From a virus, in the IMG/VR virus record IMGVR_UViG_3300010401_000032, positions 90,145 to 154,144 of that record: 64,000 bases of DNA, one strand, 5' to 3'. A program made the translations under genes and the position numbers. Below are positions 8,699-16,970 of the stretch, piece after piece (positions within the stretch are counted from its first letter, which is position 1; every line of letters starts with the position of its first letter). The notes below the pieces were generated by a model, which saw only the letters and a list, made by a program, of their open reading frames with translations, ran no database searches and was not told the DNA's origin.

Positions 8699-9720
8699 AG
8701 TCTTCCTTCTCCGTGTGGTCTACCCTCGGCCGCTCCTGCTGCCGAAATTTCTACCCAATCTGCACGCTCTCTAATTTGCTTTAAATTATTGGCCCCGCAA
8801 TAGGTCATTCCACTTCTAATGCCACCCATAAGATCACCTATTACATCTTTGATCGGGCCTTTTGCTTTCACTTTTATCTCTACGCCTTCGGCGGTTTTCC
8901 AATCTGCTTGATGGCCGAAATGATCTTCGGCGGCTTCCTTGGAGGCCATACCTCGGAACACCTTGTGTTCCGAAATAATTTCTCCTGGCGTTTCATCTGT
9001 ACCAGCTAGCATTCCACCTAGCATAACCGCGTCTGCTCCCGCCGCAAATGCTTTTACTGCATCGCCTGGGGTTCGTATACCACCATCGGCAATAATAAAA
9101 CAATTCACTCTACGACACTCTTGTATCGCTGAAAATTGCGGGACGCCGAAGCCCGTCTTGATACGTGTACTACAAACAGACCCCGGACCAATTCCAACCT
9201 TGATAGCATCCGCTCCACAGCCGGCCAAATACTCGGCTCCCGCGTAAGTGCAAACATTCCCAGCAACGATATATACATCGTCGCGAGATTCTTTGATTTG
9301 CTTTATTAAGTGACCTACTGCCTTACTGTGTCCGTGAGCAACATCGATACAAAAGTATCGAGCACCCACTTCATAAAGGGCATTAAAACGATCGAGTTTT
9401 TCATTTACGCCTAATGAAATAACCATATCGGATTGACCCGCCGTAAGATTTGGATTATCGCCCATTTTTGCAATCGTTTCATCGTACATTGCAAGATTAT
9501 CTTCTATAGAACAGAATCTATGTAAGAATCCTAGACCGCCAAGCTCTCGTAATCTGAATGCCATTTCTGGTCCAGTAACAGTATCCATATTGGAACTTAG
9601 AATAGGAATGTCTAATACAAGATTACCCAATTCAACAGACGTATCAACGTCTTGTCGACTGACAATATTATTGAATCTCGGTATTAGAGAGATGTCATCA
9701 AAAGATAAGGCTTTAACCAT
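8695..9720 (-). CDS. guaC: GMP reductase (IMPDH/GMPR family)
   Basis: The 341-residue (beta/alpha)8 protein lacks the CBS pair of most IMP dehydrogenases. The loop GPGSVCSTRIKTG carries the catalytic Cys183 and Thr185. MASKEAAEDHF, then ADWKTAEGVE with Glu278, match the GMP reductase segment that supplies the Thr-Glu dyad; the Arg-Tyr flap of IMP dehydrogenase is not present. The reaction would be GMP + NADPH to IMP + ammonia + NADP. The C-terminal GGIRSGMTYCGA is shared by both families. It overlaps neighbours by 8 and 4 bases. In this operon it may rebalance guanine nucleotides released as GDP by GDP-sugar transfer, or salvage host GMP; both are inferences. IMP dehydrogenase is the alternative. 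Confidence 0.85.
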   Translation of the reverse strand: MVKALSFDDISLIPRFNNIVSRQDVDTSVELGNLVLDIPILSSNMDTVTGPEMAFRLRELGGLGFLHRFCSIEDNLAMYDETIAKMGDNPNLTAGQSDMVISLGVNEKLDRFNALYEVGARYFCIDVAHGHSKAVGHLIKQIKESRDDVYIVAGNVCTYAGAEYLAGCGADAIKVGIGPGSVCSTRIKTGFGVPQFSAIQECRRVNCFIIADGGIRTPGDAVKAFAAGADAVMLGGMLAGTDETPGEIISEHKVFRGMASKEAAEDHFGHQADWKTAEGVEIKVKAKGPIKDVIGDLMGGIRSGMTYCGANNLKQIRERADWVEISAAGAAEGRPHGEGRL

Positions 9721-10378
9721 ATAGTTGTTTCAACTGCGTCTGATCGATATTATCGTTCTCGTCATATGTCGCACCTATGAAATGTCCCGGTTCTATTGGG
9801 CTTGGAAATGGAATTCCGGGCCAAAAATTAGTATGAAAATCGGCATGGTTCAGTGTGTCGTTCTTAACTACCGGCCATACAACTTGTGTCAAAAAGTCCT
9901 GGTCACATTGCCAACGGGCTTCGTGACTCTGTGCCCATTCCATGGCGTGTCTTGACATTTCGGAGAATAGTCCCTTTTTAATACCAAACATACCGCCGAG
10001 AATTGGCACGGAATGATGAAAGTGACAATGCATAGTATGAAAAAACTTATCGCTTTGAAGCCATTGGTCGACAGCTTCTTTTTCTCGTAGAGATAGACGT
10101 GAATCGCAATCTCTACTAATCATAACTTCTACATTAGCTTCGCTAATTGGCCGAAAACGATCTAACATCATACGCCAATCCCCCACCGCATCATAGAAAA
10201 TTACCTTACAATTTGGTTGCTGTGAAAGATTGAGTGGTGTTTTACCTGGAACATCAGCACTAACATAATACCAACATTCCCAGTCTGGATAAATAGTTTT
10301 AGCTAGTTCGGCGTTTTTGATGGCTCCTACGCAGTACTTAGGATTATTCCCCCAAAGACAAAACGATATAACTTTCAT
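9713..10378 (-). CDS. Putative glycosyltransferase with DxD motif
   Basis: A 221-residue protein with KVISFCLWGNNPKYCVGAIKNA at the start (shortened), PDWECWYYVS, then VMISRDCDSRLSLREK, whose D-C-D resembles a metal-binding DxD of GT-A enzymes, and a later HFIGATYDEND. A conserved SRDCDSRLS-type motif also occurs in uncharacterised capsule-associated proteins. Together with its place between GMP reductase and a HAD protein in a sugar operon, a nucleotide-sugar transferase is the best reading. It is not typical GT2. Start overlaps a 45-residue gene by 4 bases. Confidence 0.65.
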   Translation of the reverse strand: MKVISFCLWGNNPKYCVGAIKNAELAKTIYPDWECWYYVSADVPGKTPLNLSQQPNCKVIFYDAVGDWRMMLDRFRPISEANVEVMISRDCDSRLSLREKEAVDQWLQSDKFFHTMHCHFHHSVPILGGMFGIKKGLFSEMSRHAMEWAQSHEARWQCDQDFLTQVVWPVVKNDTLNHADFHTNFWPGIPFPSPIEPGHFIGATYDENDNIDQTQLKQLYG

Positions 10379-10512
10379 CGGAATTCACTCATATCACATG
10401 GCTCTATTCTATCTTCATTCACTCTATACCATCCAATTGGAACACCAAACATTTCTGATACTCCACTACTGGCGACGCACATATAATGTGGGCCGTCCCA
10501 GTCGATTGTCAT
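10375..10512 (-). CDS. Very small protein, 45 residues
   Basis: A 45-codon frame beginning MTIDWDGPHYMC and ending MSEFR shares ATGA with the downstream start. It fills most of the gap after the HAD gene. No good binding site precedes this ATG, but the frame stays open upstream to a TTG at 10551 inside the HAD gene (adding LEQNLNIGSGTYE), which has a GGAG 11 bases upstream. Either start gives a small acidic beta-type protein. Not recognised. Confidence 0.55.
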   Translation of the reverse strand: MTIDWDGPHYMCVASSGVSEMFGVPIGWYRVNEDRIEPCDMSEFR

Positions 10513-10535
10513 CTCGTATGTGCCAGAACCGATGT

Positions 10536-10904
10536 TTAGATTTTGTTCCAAGGTTTAAAATTCTCCAAGAATTCCATAGTGGGGTAAACCCCACTAAAGT
10601 TGATTGCTCGATCGTCAATATAAACTGACGCACCACGCTTAACACATGAGAATGCAAGCTGATCAATTAAATGATTTGGCATTCCATGATCTCTAAACCA
10701 AGCATGAAGGGCGGCTTCTGATTCGCCATGTAACATACGACACGTAAAAATGACTACATGAAAATGTTTTACTGCTTCGCAGAGCCATGCAATAGCCCCC
10801 GGAACGGGCGGATCCGGAAGATATATAGGATCTTCCTGGCTAAATTTTGTTTTGTAGCTATTGATCACGCCATCAAAATCTACGTAAATAACCTTCTTAA
10901 TCAT
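10536..10904 (-). CDS. HAD-superfamily phosphatase-like protein
   Basis: A 122-residue HAD-fold protein. Motif I is YVDFDGVIN (nucleophile Asp9, acid Asp11), motif II is VIFTCRM (Thr), and motif IV is YIDDRAI, giving the metal site. No cap domain is visible, as in minimal HAD phosphatases and the phosphatase half of polynucleotide kinases. In a sugar operon it could remove phosphate from a sugar intermediate, but nucleotide or nucleic-acid 3' phosphate is as likely. It overlaps the upstream gene by ATGA. Confidence 0.75.
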   Translation of the reverse strand: MIKKVIYVDFDGVINSYKTKFSQEDPIYLPDPPVPGAIAWLCEAVKHFHVVIFTCRMLHGESEAALHAWFRDHGMPNHLIDQLAFSCVKRGASVYIDDRAINFSGVYPTMEFLENFKPWNKI

Positions 10905-11161
10905 GATACTCCGGCATCAGTTGTCCAAACTGCTCCAAATAATACATAAACCAAGCCATAGTATCCAGTATAACGAGCCATATGTCTTACGTATCGATCT
11001 GTCGCACTCTGAAAATCGTTACAATTCTTATTCAATTCCTGTATAGTTCTTGGTTCGCGATTTTCAATCTTAATGATATCAAGCCACAACTTTTTACGTC
11101 TATTATTTATCGCTCTTAAGTGTTGAGAACGACGTTTGATTTTACGATAAAACCCAATCAT
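10901..11161 (-). CDS. Hypothetical basic protein
   Basis: An 86-residue protein with a very basic N-terminal half (FYRKIKRRSQHLRAINNRRK) and a C-terminal hydrophobic stretch (YTGYYGLVYVLFGAVW) that could contact or cross a membrane. It lies between a GT4 glycosyltransferase and the HAD gene and overlaps both (20 and 4 bases). No family recognised. The hydrophobic tail raises the possibility of a membrane-tethered accessory in glycan assembly, but this is speculation. Confidence 0.65.
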   Translation of the reverse strand: MIGFYRKIKRRSQHLRAINNRRKKLWLDIIKIENREPRTIQELNKNCNDFQSATDRYVRHMARYTGYYGLVYVLFGAVWTTDAGVS

Positions 11162-12290
11162 AGCACTTCTCTAATTGTTTGTTTACAATACTGGCTTCGA
11201 AATATCTCATGGCTCTTCGCCGGGCAGTACGTCCAAAATAGTCGCGTAGTCTCACGCGATCTGTTTCGTCTTCATTGGCAAACTCTTCGTTAAGAACTAA
11301 TTGCTCAAGAATATCTCTGTATGCAACCCAATCGCCCACTGGCACAACAAAGCCGGCGTCGCCAATAATCTCTGATTGACCGTTATAGATTCCGCTTTCG
11401 TGAGATACTACTGGTAGTCCATGCATCATGGCCTCTTGTATATTACAAGGACAACACTCTCCATCATGACGTGCGTGAGCATAAATGTCAAGTCCCATAT
11501 AGAACTTAGATAAAGCTTGATCGCTTATAATGGGTTCGCCGAATCTTATGTTTTGTATTCCAAGCTTACTGGCACAATCGATCCAGTTCTGACAAGGATT
11601 AATTACTATATACCAAACATTAGGATATCTCTTCTCTACCTCCGCGAAAGCTTTTAATGAGATAGGGTCAAAGTTATCTGGACGGCCAACGCGACCAATG
11701 AGAATTGCATCGTGCGGTATCTTAAACTTGTTCAGTAATTCTTCTCGACATAAATCCTTGTTATCAATAGTCATATCTAGAACTGGTTGTTCTATTGGAT
11801 TATAGATTACTGGACCGACTTCGTTGCCACTAGAAACGGCTCGCTCTTTAATATAATCTGATATATAAATATGTAGGTCTATTTGACTCTCTGGCGTCGT
11901 ATCGTTATAACCAAAGATGTTAGTTTCGACCCACTTGGCTCTTGGAGCCATGTAACGGAATGCTGGCCACTCGTTGTAACCGCTTCTGTGAACATGCACA
12001 ATCTGCGGATCGATTTGCTTTAAAACATCAAATAGATTGTCCTTCTCTGGAAGGTACGGAGATTGGCGACCCTTCTTGCCGGGTTCCCACTGATAGGGAA
12101 TCACCCGATCATTTCCAAGCCAAGAGCGTACAACGTCAAGGCGTTCGTTTGCTGGATCATTATCTCTATAGACAATATATGGATCAAACCTGTCGCTTCG
12201 CGACAGGTACTTGGCGAATAGTTGTGCCGTGCGGTCTGTGCCGCTATAACCAACCGTCTTGGAATGATGTACTACTCGTATTTTGTTCAT
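11142..12290 (-). CDS. Glycosyltransferase family 4 (GT-B fold)
   Basis: A 382-residue GT4-like enzyme. N-terminal half: KIRVVHHSKTVGYSGTDRTA, a GG-type loop variant, and PQIVHVHRSGYNEWP. C-terminal half: DAILIGRVGRPDNFDP opens the donor domain, DIYAHARHDGECC and NIQEAMMHGLPVVSHESG form the GT4 donor-site signature (E-x7-E region, here degenerate at the first position). It is a paralog of the gene at 12474-13580, with shared VGRPDN and DIY-HAR-DGE blocks. Starts by ATGA overlap with the small gene upstream. Confidence 0.88.
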   Translation of the reverse strand: MNKIRVVHHSKTVGYSGTDRTAQLFAKYLSRSDRFDPYIVYRDNDPANERLDVVRSWLGNDRVIPYQWEPGKKGRQSPYLPEKDNLFDVLKQIDPQIVHVHRSGYNEWPAFRYMAPRAKWVETNIFGYNDTTPESQIDLHIYISDYIKERAVSSGNEVGPVIYNPIEQPVLDMTIDNKDLCREELLNKFKIPHDAILIGRVGRPDNFDPISLKAFAEVEKRYPNVWYIVINPCQNWIDCASKLGIQNIRFGEPIISDQALSKFYMGLDIYAHARHDGECCPCNIQEAMMHGLPVVSHESGIYNGQSEIIGDAGFVVPVGDWVAYRDILEQLVLNEEFANEDETDRVRLRDYFGRTARRRAMRYFEASIVNKQLEKCYDWVLS

Positions 12291-12481
12291 ATTTCTGGTA
12301 AGGCTTCTACTTCTTCGTCCGTCATCTCTATAACTTCAATAGTAAAAGAATCACCCACGTAGGGATCATCTTCGTACCAATCGCGGATACAGCTAAATAG
12401 ACCGTCTAAGGTATCGGCATTTAATACGCTCCAATGATCGCCATCTACTAATTCTGGACTGATCCTAAAATACTTAGCCAT
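12287..12481 (-). CDS. Small acidic hypothetical protein
   Basis: A 64-residue acidic protein (pI clearly low: many Asp and Glu) beginning MAKYFRISPELVDGDHWS and ending TDEEVEALPEI. I start at the ATG at 12481, which overlaps the upstream GT4 stop by 8 bases; a TTG at 12508 would overlap more. The gene sits between two paralogous GT4 enzymes. Not recognised. Confidence 0.65.
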   Translation of the reverse strand: MAKYFRISPELVDGDHWSVLNADTLDGLFSCIRDWYEDDPYVGDSFTIEVIEMTDEEVEALPEI

Positions 12482-13580
12482 TGATAACCTCTTCGTAAAT
12501 CTTTTCAAGTTTCTTGACGCAAACGCTTGCTTCGAATTCGGCTTCCGCTTTATGTCTGCCAGCCTCGCCCATTCTGAATCTCATGCCCTGATCATCAATC
12601 AACATCTTTAAAGCTTCTGCATATTCATCGGGATGATTATTAACCACCCAACCTGTCTCGGCAGTATTCACTAAAGTAGTTTGTGCTTGAAATACGCCCA
12701 TTCCTGGAACGCTTGCTCTGGCATAATGCGTAATCACGGGTTTACCATGGATCATAGCCTCGGCAATATTAACGCCGAATGTTTCGCCATCCGCTCTAGC
12801 ATGAGTATATATATCTAAACTATTATAGAAAGTGCTTAAAATTAAAGGATTAGTTGTGGGTTCGACAACGTGAAATGGTATTTCGTACTTGACTAAATCG
12901 TCGATCATGTTACTCGGCGGTGCAACTACGATGAAACGAATATCGTACCCCTGTAGTCGAAGTAGACGAACGGCGTCAACGCTGACCGAATTATATATAC
13001 CATTGTCTGGTCGCCCGCATCTCCCTACTACAGTTGCCCCTTCTTCGTGCCATTGGCTAGCAATTGGAAGAACTGAATCCGCGTATGGCATTTCAACTGG
13101 ATTATTAACAAAGTCAAATCTTGGGTTTGCACCCCTCAAATACATTCTAAGCGAATGATTCATAAGCCATTCACTCATAAAGAGATCGCGGTCTATCGCA
13201 GAATTAGGATCTATAAAGCCAAATACATTAGTAATAACAAAACGAGGAACGGTGATATGTATATTGGGACGCGGGAATTCCGCGTAGCCCGATTGATATA
13301 CGTGCAAAATATCTGGCTTAAAATTATCTATTACCTGCTGTAGTTCGTCGCCATTAACAGAACTTCTATTTTCCCAAGAATTAACTTCGAAAAGCTTGCC
13401 GCCAGAAACACGGGCGGCTTTTTGAAATTCTTCAAGCCTTGGATGTTCGCCGGTCTTTTCAAAGACCACGGCTACTTCAAACTTATCGCTATTCGCGTGT
13501 TCGAAAAATAACTGACACGTCTTCTCCGTACCGCCCAAACCAAGATGACGAAGATAATGCAGAACTTTAATTTTTCTCAT
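12474..13580 (-). CDS. Glycosyltransferase family 4 (GT-B fold), paralog
   Basis: A 368-residue GT4-like enzyme. RKIKVLHYLRHLGLGGTEKT has the GT4 loop LGGTE that positions the acceptor, DILHVYQSGYAEFP follows. The donor half opens with TVVGRCGRPDNGIYN and has DIYTHARADGETFGVNIAEA with the E-x7-E pair (GETFGVNIAE), then AMIHGKPVITHYA. It shares about the same plan and several blocks with the GT4 at 11142-12290, pointing to duplication within the operon and possibly sequential addition of related sugars. Confidence 0.9.
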   Translation of the reverse strand: MRKIKVLHYLRHLGLGGTEKTCQLFFEHANSDKFEVAVVFEKTGEHPRLEEFQKAARVSGGKLFEVNSWENRSSVNGDELQQVIDNFKPDILHVYQSGYAEFPRPNIHITVPRFVITNVFGFIDPNSAIDRDLFMSEWLMNHSLRMYLRGANPRFDFVNNPVEMPYADSVLPIASQWHEEGATVVGRCGRPDNGIYNSVSVDAVRLLRLQGYDIRFIVVAPPSNMIDDLVKYEIPFHVVEPTTNPLILSTFYNSLDIYTHARADGETFGVNIAEAMIHGKPVITHYARASVPGMGVFQAQTTLVNTAETGWVVNNHPDEYAEALKMLIDDQGMRFRMGEAGRHKAEAEFEASVCVKKLEKIYEEVING

Positions 13581-13899
13581 GAAGTTGTCTTCTAAGATAG
13601 CTAACTTCTGCCTCTAGTTCACGAATGCGTTGCTTAGAGGCTCGTGCATGAGCGGATAATATACAAGGATTTATATGTTCGCCAATTGATTGTGTATCAA
13701 CTTCATGATCAAGAGCTTTGGCACGAGATTCCCACTCTAAAGCTTTCTGTTTCTCTAGATGAATCTGAAATTCTAAATGATAGATGACGCTCTCTTGACT
13801 GGCAACTTGCTTGTGAAGATCGGTAACAAGTTCCAATAACTCGTTAGCAACATAACGATACCATTTATATCGCCAACGTGTAAGTTTCTTATAGGCCAC
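13567..13899 (-). CDS. Coiled-coil protein
   Basis: A 110-residue protein. The N-terminus is basic and aromatic (MAYKKLTRWRYKWYRY), followed by heptad-rich segments: NELLELVTDLHKQVASQE, EFQIHLEKQKALEWES and a second coiled coil RIRELEAEVSYLRRQL near the end. Overlaps the upstream GT2 by 11 bases and the downstream GT4 by 14. A scaffold or pairing role in the glycan complex is conceivable; the family is not recognised. Confidence 0.7.
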   Translation of the reverse strand: MAYKKLTRWRYKWYRYVANELLELVTDLHKQVASQESVIYHLEFQIHLEKQKALEWESRAKALDHEVDTQSIGEHINPCILSAHARASKQRIRELEAEVSYLRRQLHEKN

Positions 13900-14704
13900 T
13901 AATCCACTCTTCGCGTTGCGGTAGGTTGTTGAAGTCTCTGAATTCTTTAGCGTGCTTCAAATGACTGTCAAAGTTATGACCAAAAAACTCGGAAATGGCA
14001 GCGTATGTTTCGTAGTTATTGGCTCGTTTGTTACTATTTTCAATGGAATCGGGTCTTTGTGTATAGACCGTAAGCTGCTCCGGAATCGATAGACCGTGAT
14101 AGCCGTTGCTCATAAAGTATAACCAGAGCCAATAATCGAACGCTGACTTGTATTCGGCGGCTCTCTTATCCATTAGCTGCCAATCAAGATCGCGTTTAAA
14201 TTCTGTATTGTTGAGCCACGCAACCTGTGGTCCGCCCCAGCATTCTCGTGTCATAAGCTCAAAGTCGAACTTAGGTTTTAAGCCACGTCCAATCAGTTGT
14301 TTCTTTTCATTAATGACCGTCATGCCGCCATAACAGAATCCTATTTTGGGACCGTTATATAGTGGACTCTGAATGAACTTTAAATACTTGTGTACAATTT
14401 CTGTGGTGCGAGGATCGTGAAAATCATCGGTATTCGAGTTCATAACAAACTCGCCCTTGGCACATCTCCATGCACGCAACCAAGACGCTCCGTACGGCTC
14501 GCGTTTCGGCCAATAGACATAATTGACGCGACTATCTATCTCTGCCCATTTCTGGGCTATCGGTCCATCAGCACCGGGCGAATCGGGATTAACAACAACG
14601 ATTTCAAAATCTGGATCGGTTTGTCTTTCAAGCAAGTCAGCAATATGCTCATCCAAGAAATGAGCAGAATCATAGGTTGATACAAGATAAGAAAGCTTAG
14701 GCAT
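13889..14704 (-). CDS. Glycosyltransferase family 2
   Basis: A 271-residue GT2 enzyme. The N-terminal half reads PKLSYLVSTYDSAHFLDE, LLERQTDPDFEIVVVN, GASWLRAWRCAKGEFVMNSNTDDFHDP, in which NTDD occupies the DxD site. The acceptor half contains KSAFDYWLWLYFMSNGYHG, consistent with the ExDxW-type region of GT2. No transmembrane segment is seen, so it works in the cytoplasm on a soluble or membrane-bound acceptor. Overlaps its neighbours by 8 and 11 bases. Confidence 0.87.
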   Translation of the reverse strand: MPKLSYLVSTYDSAHFLDEHIADLLERQTDPDFEIVVVNPDSPGADGPIAQKWAEIDSRVNYVYWPKREPYGASWLRAWRCAKGEFVMNSNTDDFHDPRTTEIVHKYLKFIQSPLYNGPKIGFCYGGMTVINEKKQLIGRGLKPKFDFELMTRECWGGPQVAWLNNTEFKRDLDWQLMDKRAAEYKSAFDYWLWLYFMSNGYHGLSIPEQLTVYTQRPDSIENSNKRANNYETYAAISEFFGHNFDSHLKHAKEFRDFNNLPQREEWISGL

Positions 14705-15713
14705 TTACGACCATTCCGTTATGATAATGACTCATGTGCGGTTGAGACTGTCGGGACATGCAGAGCCAAATGTTTCCCCATTCTTCATTTTTCAAAACCT
14801 TAGAATAGAATTTATCGTCTTCCCAACCAAGACTGGCCGCCGTAGGATTTTCACAATGTATAAATCTAGGATGCTGTTTCATGATTTCTGGATGCTCACC
14901 GCTAAAAGCTAAAACTGGCTCGGTATCTGCGAACCAATCTTTGACTTTCTGATCAAACTTTTTATTTGCGGCCCCATGGCCCGCAAGTTCTTTTTCGTAG
15001 TACTCTTGCTTAGTTTTCATTATTTCATTCATATTCGAACGTGCATATCCATAATGATATATGAAAAAATTATTCAACATAACTCTACGATGTTGATAGT
15101 GCGGTGAAAAATAAGTACAGTGTCCAGCCGGATCAGTTGCAACAGGATGACTATTATATTTCATGCCTCGAACGTACTTAAATATACGTTGATGCTGAGG
15201 TTGCCATTCAGGACCCGGCACAGCTACGTGCCAAAAATCTCTATAGAAATGTAAAAAATTAGGGACAAACTCGCATGCCGCAGGATTAAGATCTATAGCT
15301 TTTCGTAAGCGACGAATATCCTCAGGGCGATAAAATTCATCTGCGTCATTAATAATGATCCAATCGCCAGGAAGAGAAATATCCAGAAATGTTTGTTTCA
15401 TTTCCTCAAGATTCTTCCATGGTTTCCTAATAGATATCAATGTTAGTTTTTGATCTGGATCGTGATTAGCTTTAAAATCATTGATGATTTCGATTGTACG
15501 ATCTGTCGAATGTCCATCTGGCGTTGAATTAGGACGATTCTGCACCGCCCCTTCGATCACTATAATCCTATCTACTTCATTATAGATGGACGCAAGCGTT
15601 AAGCCAATGAATTCTTCTTCGTTGTGGGCTTGAATACACTGAACTAGACGGGCAGGTTTATTAACCCGTTCGGCTATACACTTCATTTGGCTTTCGTAAT
15701 AGATTTGATTCAT
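14697..15713 (-). CDS. Glycosyltransferase family 2 (large form)
   Basis: A 338-residue GT2-related enzyme. ARLVQCIQAHNEEEFIGLTL, EVDRIIVIEGA, TDRTIEIINDF and DWIIINDADEFYRPED (DADE as DxD) follow the WaaE-like or SPBc2-like GT2 layout. The rest is a His- and Tyr-rich acceptor domain (YFSPHYQHRRVMLNNFF, IYHYGYARSN). It overlaps the preceding GT4 by 4 bases and the following GT2 by 8 bases. Donor unknown. Confidence 0.85.
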   Translation of the reverse strand: MNQIYYESQMKCIAERVNKPARLVQCIQAHNEEEFIGLTLASIYNEVDRIIVIEGAVQNRPNSTPDGHSTDRTIEIINDFKANHDPDQKLTLISIRKPWKNLEEMKQTFLDISLPGDWIIINDADEFYRPEDIRRLRKAIDLNPAACEFVPNFLHFYRDFWHVAVPGPEWQPQHQRIFKYVRGMKYNSHPVATDPAGHCTYFSPHYQHRRVMLNNFFIYHYGYARSNMNEIMKTKQEYYEKELAGHGAANKKFDQKVKDWFADTEPVLAFSGEHPEIMKQHPRFIHCENPTAASLGWEDDKFYSKVLKNEEWGNIWLCMSRQSQPHMSHYHNGMVVNA

Positions 15714-16969
15714 AGTGATTCCTCAATGCTCGCCGCTACGGCACCTTCTTTTTTATCGTCAAAACGTACTACGCCAGTAGCTTTCCATGATTCATGAGCA
15801 GAGATCAACTGTTCTGTTACTTTTGATGCAATAGTTCTATAATCAAACTTGTTACCAACCATCATGGCATTTTGTTGTTTTTGTAATACGGCTTGCCACT
15901 CTTTTAGATTAGCCTCGTTTAACTGACCTTCGGCAGCACCTTTCTTTAAAAGGTAGAATCTCTGCATAACCATTGACATCTCGGCGACGGAAGGTTCAAA
16001 ACACTGTTCTAAGCCAGTGAATAATCCTGGATCTCCGTGGGGCATGTCGTAAAAGAAAGACGCACAGCCGTTATAAATTAATGCGTTTTGCGTGCTAACG
16101 AAATCTTGCAAGCCGGTTTTATCATGTGAAATAACCGTCTTACCGTGGGCCAGGGCATCGAATACCGGTATGCCCCAACCTTCTGATCTACTTGAACAAA
16201 CGTACGCATCACCTCTAGCATGTAAGCTTTGAATATCTTCGTCTGACATAGTTCCTATCAATGGAAGAACCGGCGGGAACTTGTTTGTCGGTATACGGGT
16301 TTTCATTTTGACATTTTCGATATAGCTCTTAACGTGAGTTAAATCGTTTTGTCTGTCCTGCATACTAATGTAGGTCTTTAAAACTAAGAGAACGTCGTCG
16401 GGCACACTAGAGAATGCCGCGTAATATGCCCGCAGCAAAAGATCTATTCCCTTTTTCGTGCTAAGTTGACAAATATTATAGAATATTGTTCTATTACCAG
16501 CATTCTTAATTTCAAATGGCTGGTACTTCTTTTTGTAAATATCATTATCGCATGGCGGTGCCGCAACAAGAATGGGGCGTCTTATGCCAGATCTCAATAA
16601 AGTTTCAGCATTAAAACGTGACGGCACAATGAGAAAGTCAAAACTCTGTGCTGTTTGTGCCCAAGACGGCTGTAATCTGTCCGTTTCAAAGAATGTATAC
16701 AGTCCATTAACGACACCTGGAATTGGAACCGCTTCCACATTACAGGTGGTCATTTGAGTTACAATATCAACATTCAAAAGATCTTTTTGTAGATGCGGAG
16801 CCATCCATTCCGGTATATCAAAAGATTGTCCGTTGTCAAGACGATCGTACTTTAATGGACGAGCTACCACGTCTAATCTTTCGTCTTGCTTTAGCATGCG
16901 TAAAAAATTACGCGATACTGTTGCAAATCCGGAGAAATCAAATAACGGACCTGTAAATAGAAGTTTCAT
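15710..16969 (-). CDS. Glycosyltransferase family 4
   Basis: A 419-residue GT-B enzyme. The N-terminal half begins KLLFTGPLFDFSGFATVSRN, the loop that replaces the GG motif. The donor half has RTIFYNICQLSTKKGIDLLL, then YVCSSRSEGWGIPVFDALAHGKTVIS, where the E-x7-E pair appears as E-x7-D. A C-terminal extension rich in Lys and Ala (AEGQLNEANLKEWQAVLQKQ) follows. It lies one base after the stop of the larger GT4 gene and may act on the product of it. Confidence 0.87.
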   Translation of the reverse strand: MKLLFTGPLFDFSGFATVSRNFLRMLKQDERLDVVARPLKYDRLDNGQSFDIPEWMAPHLQKDLLNVDIVTQMTTCNVEAVPIPGVVNGLYTFFETDRLQPSWAQTAQSFDFLIVPSRFNAETLLRSGIRRPILVAAPPCDNDIYKKKYQPFEIKNAGNRTIFYNICQLSTKKGIDLLLRAYYAAFSSVPDDVLLVLKTYISMQDRQNDLTHVKSYIENVKMKTRIPTNKFPPVLPLIGTMSDEDIQSLHARGDAYVCSSRSEGWGIPVFDALAHGKTVISHDKTGLQDFVSTQNALIYNGCASFFYDMPHGDPGLFTGLEQCFEPSVAEMSMVMQRFYLLKKGAAEGQLNEANLKEWQAVLQKQQNAMMVGNKFDYRTIASKVTEQLISAHESWKATGVVRFDDKKEGAVAASIEESL

Positions 16970-16970
16970 A

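Noticed and set aside
8695-9720. IMP dehydrogenase label
   Set aside because: No CBS pair, no Arg-Tyr flap, and the TAEGVE segment fits GMP reductase; not excluded but second choice.
10466-10666. A 66-codon minus-strand frame at the end of the HAD gene
   Set aside because: It overlaps the HAD gene and the 45-codon gene in a third frame and has poor composition; HAD motifs and ATGA coupling support the others.
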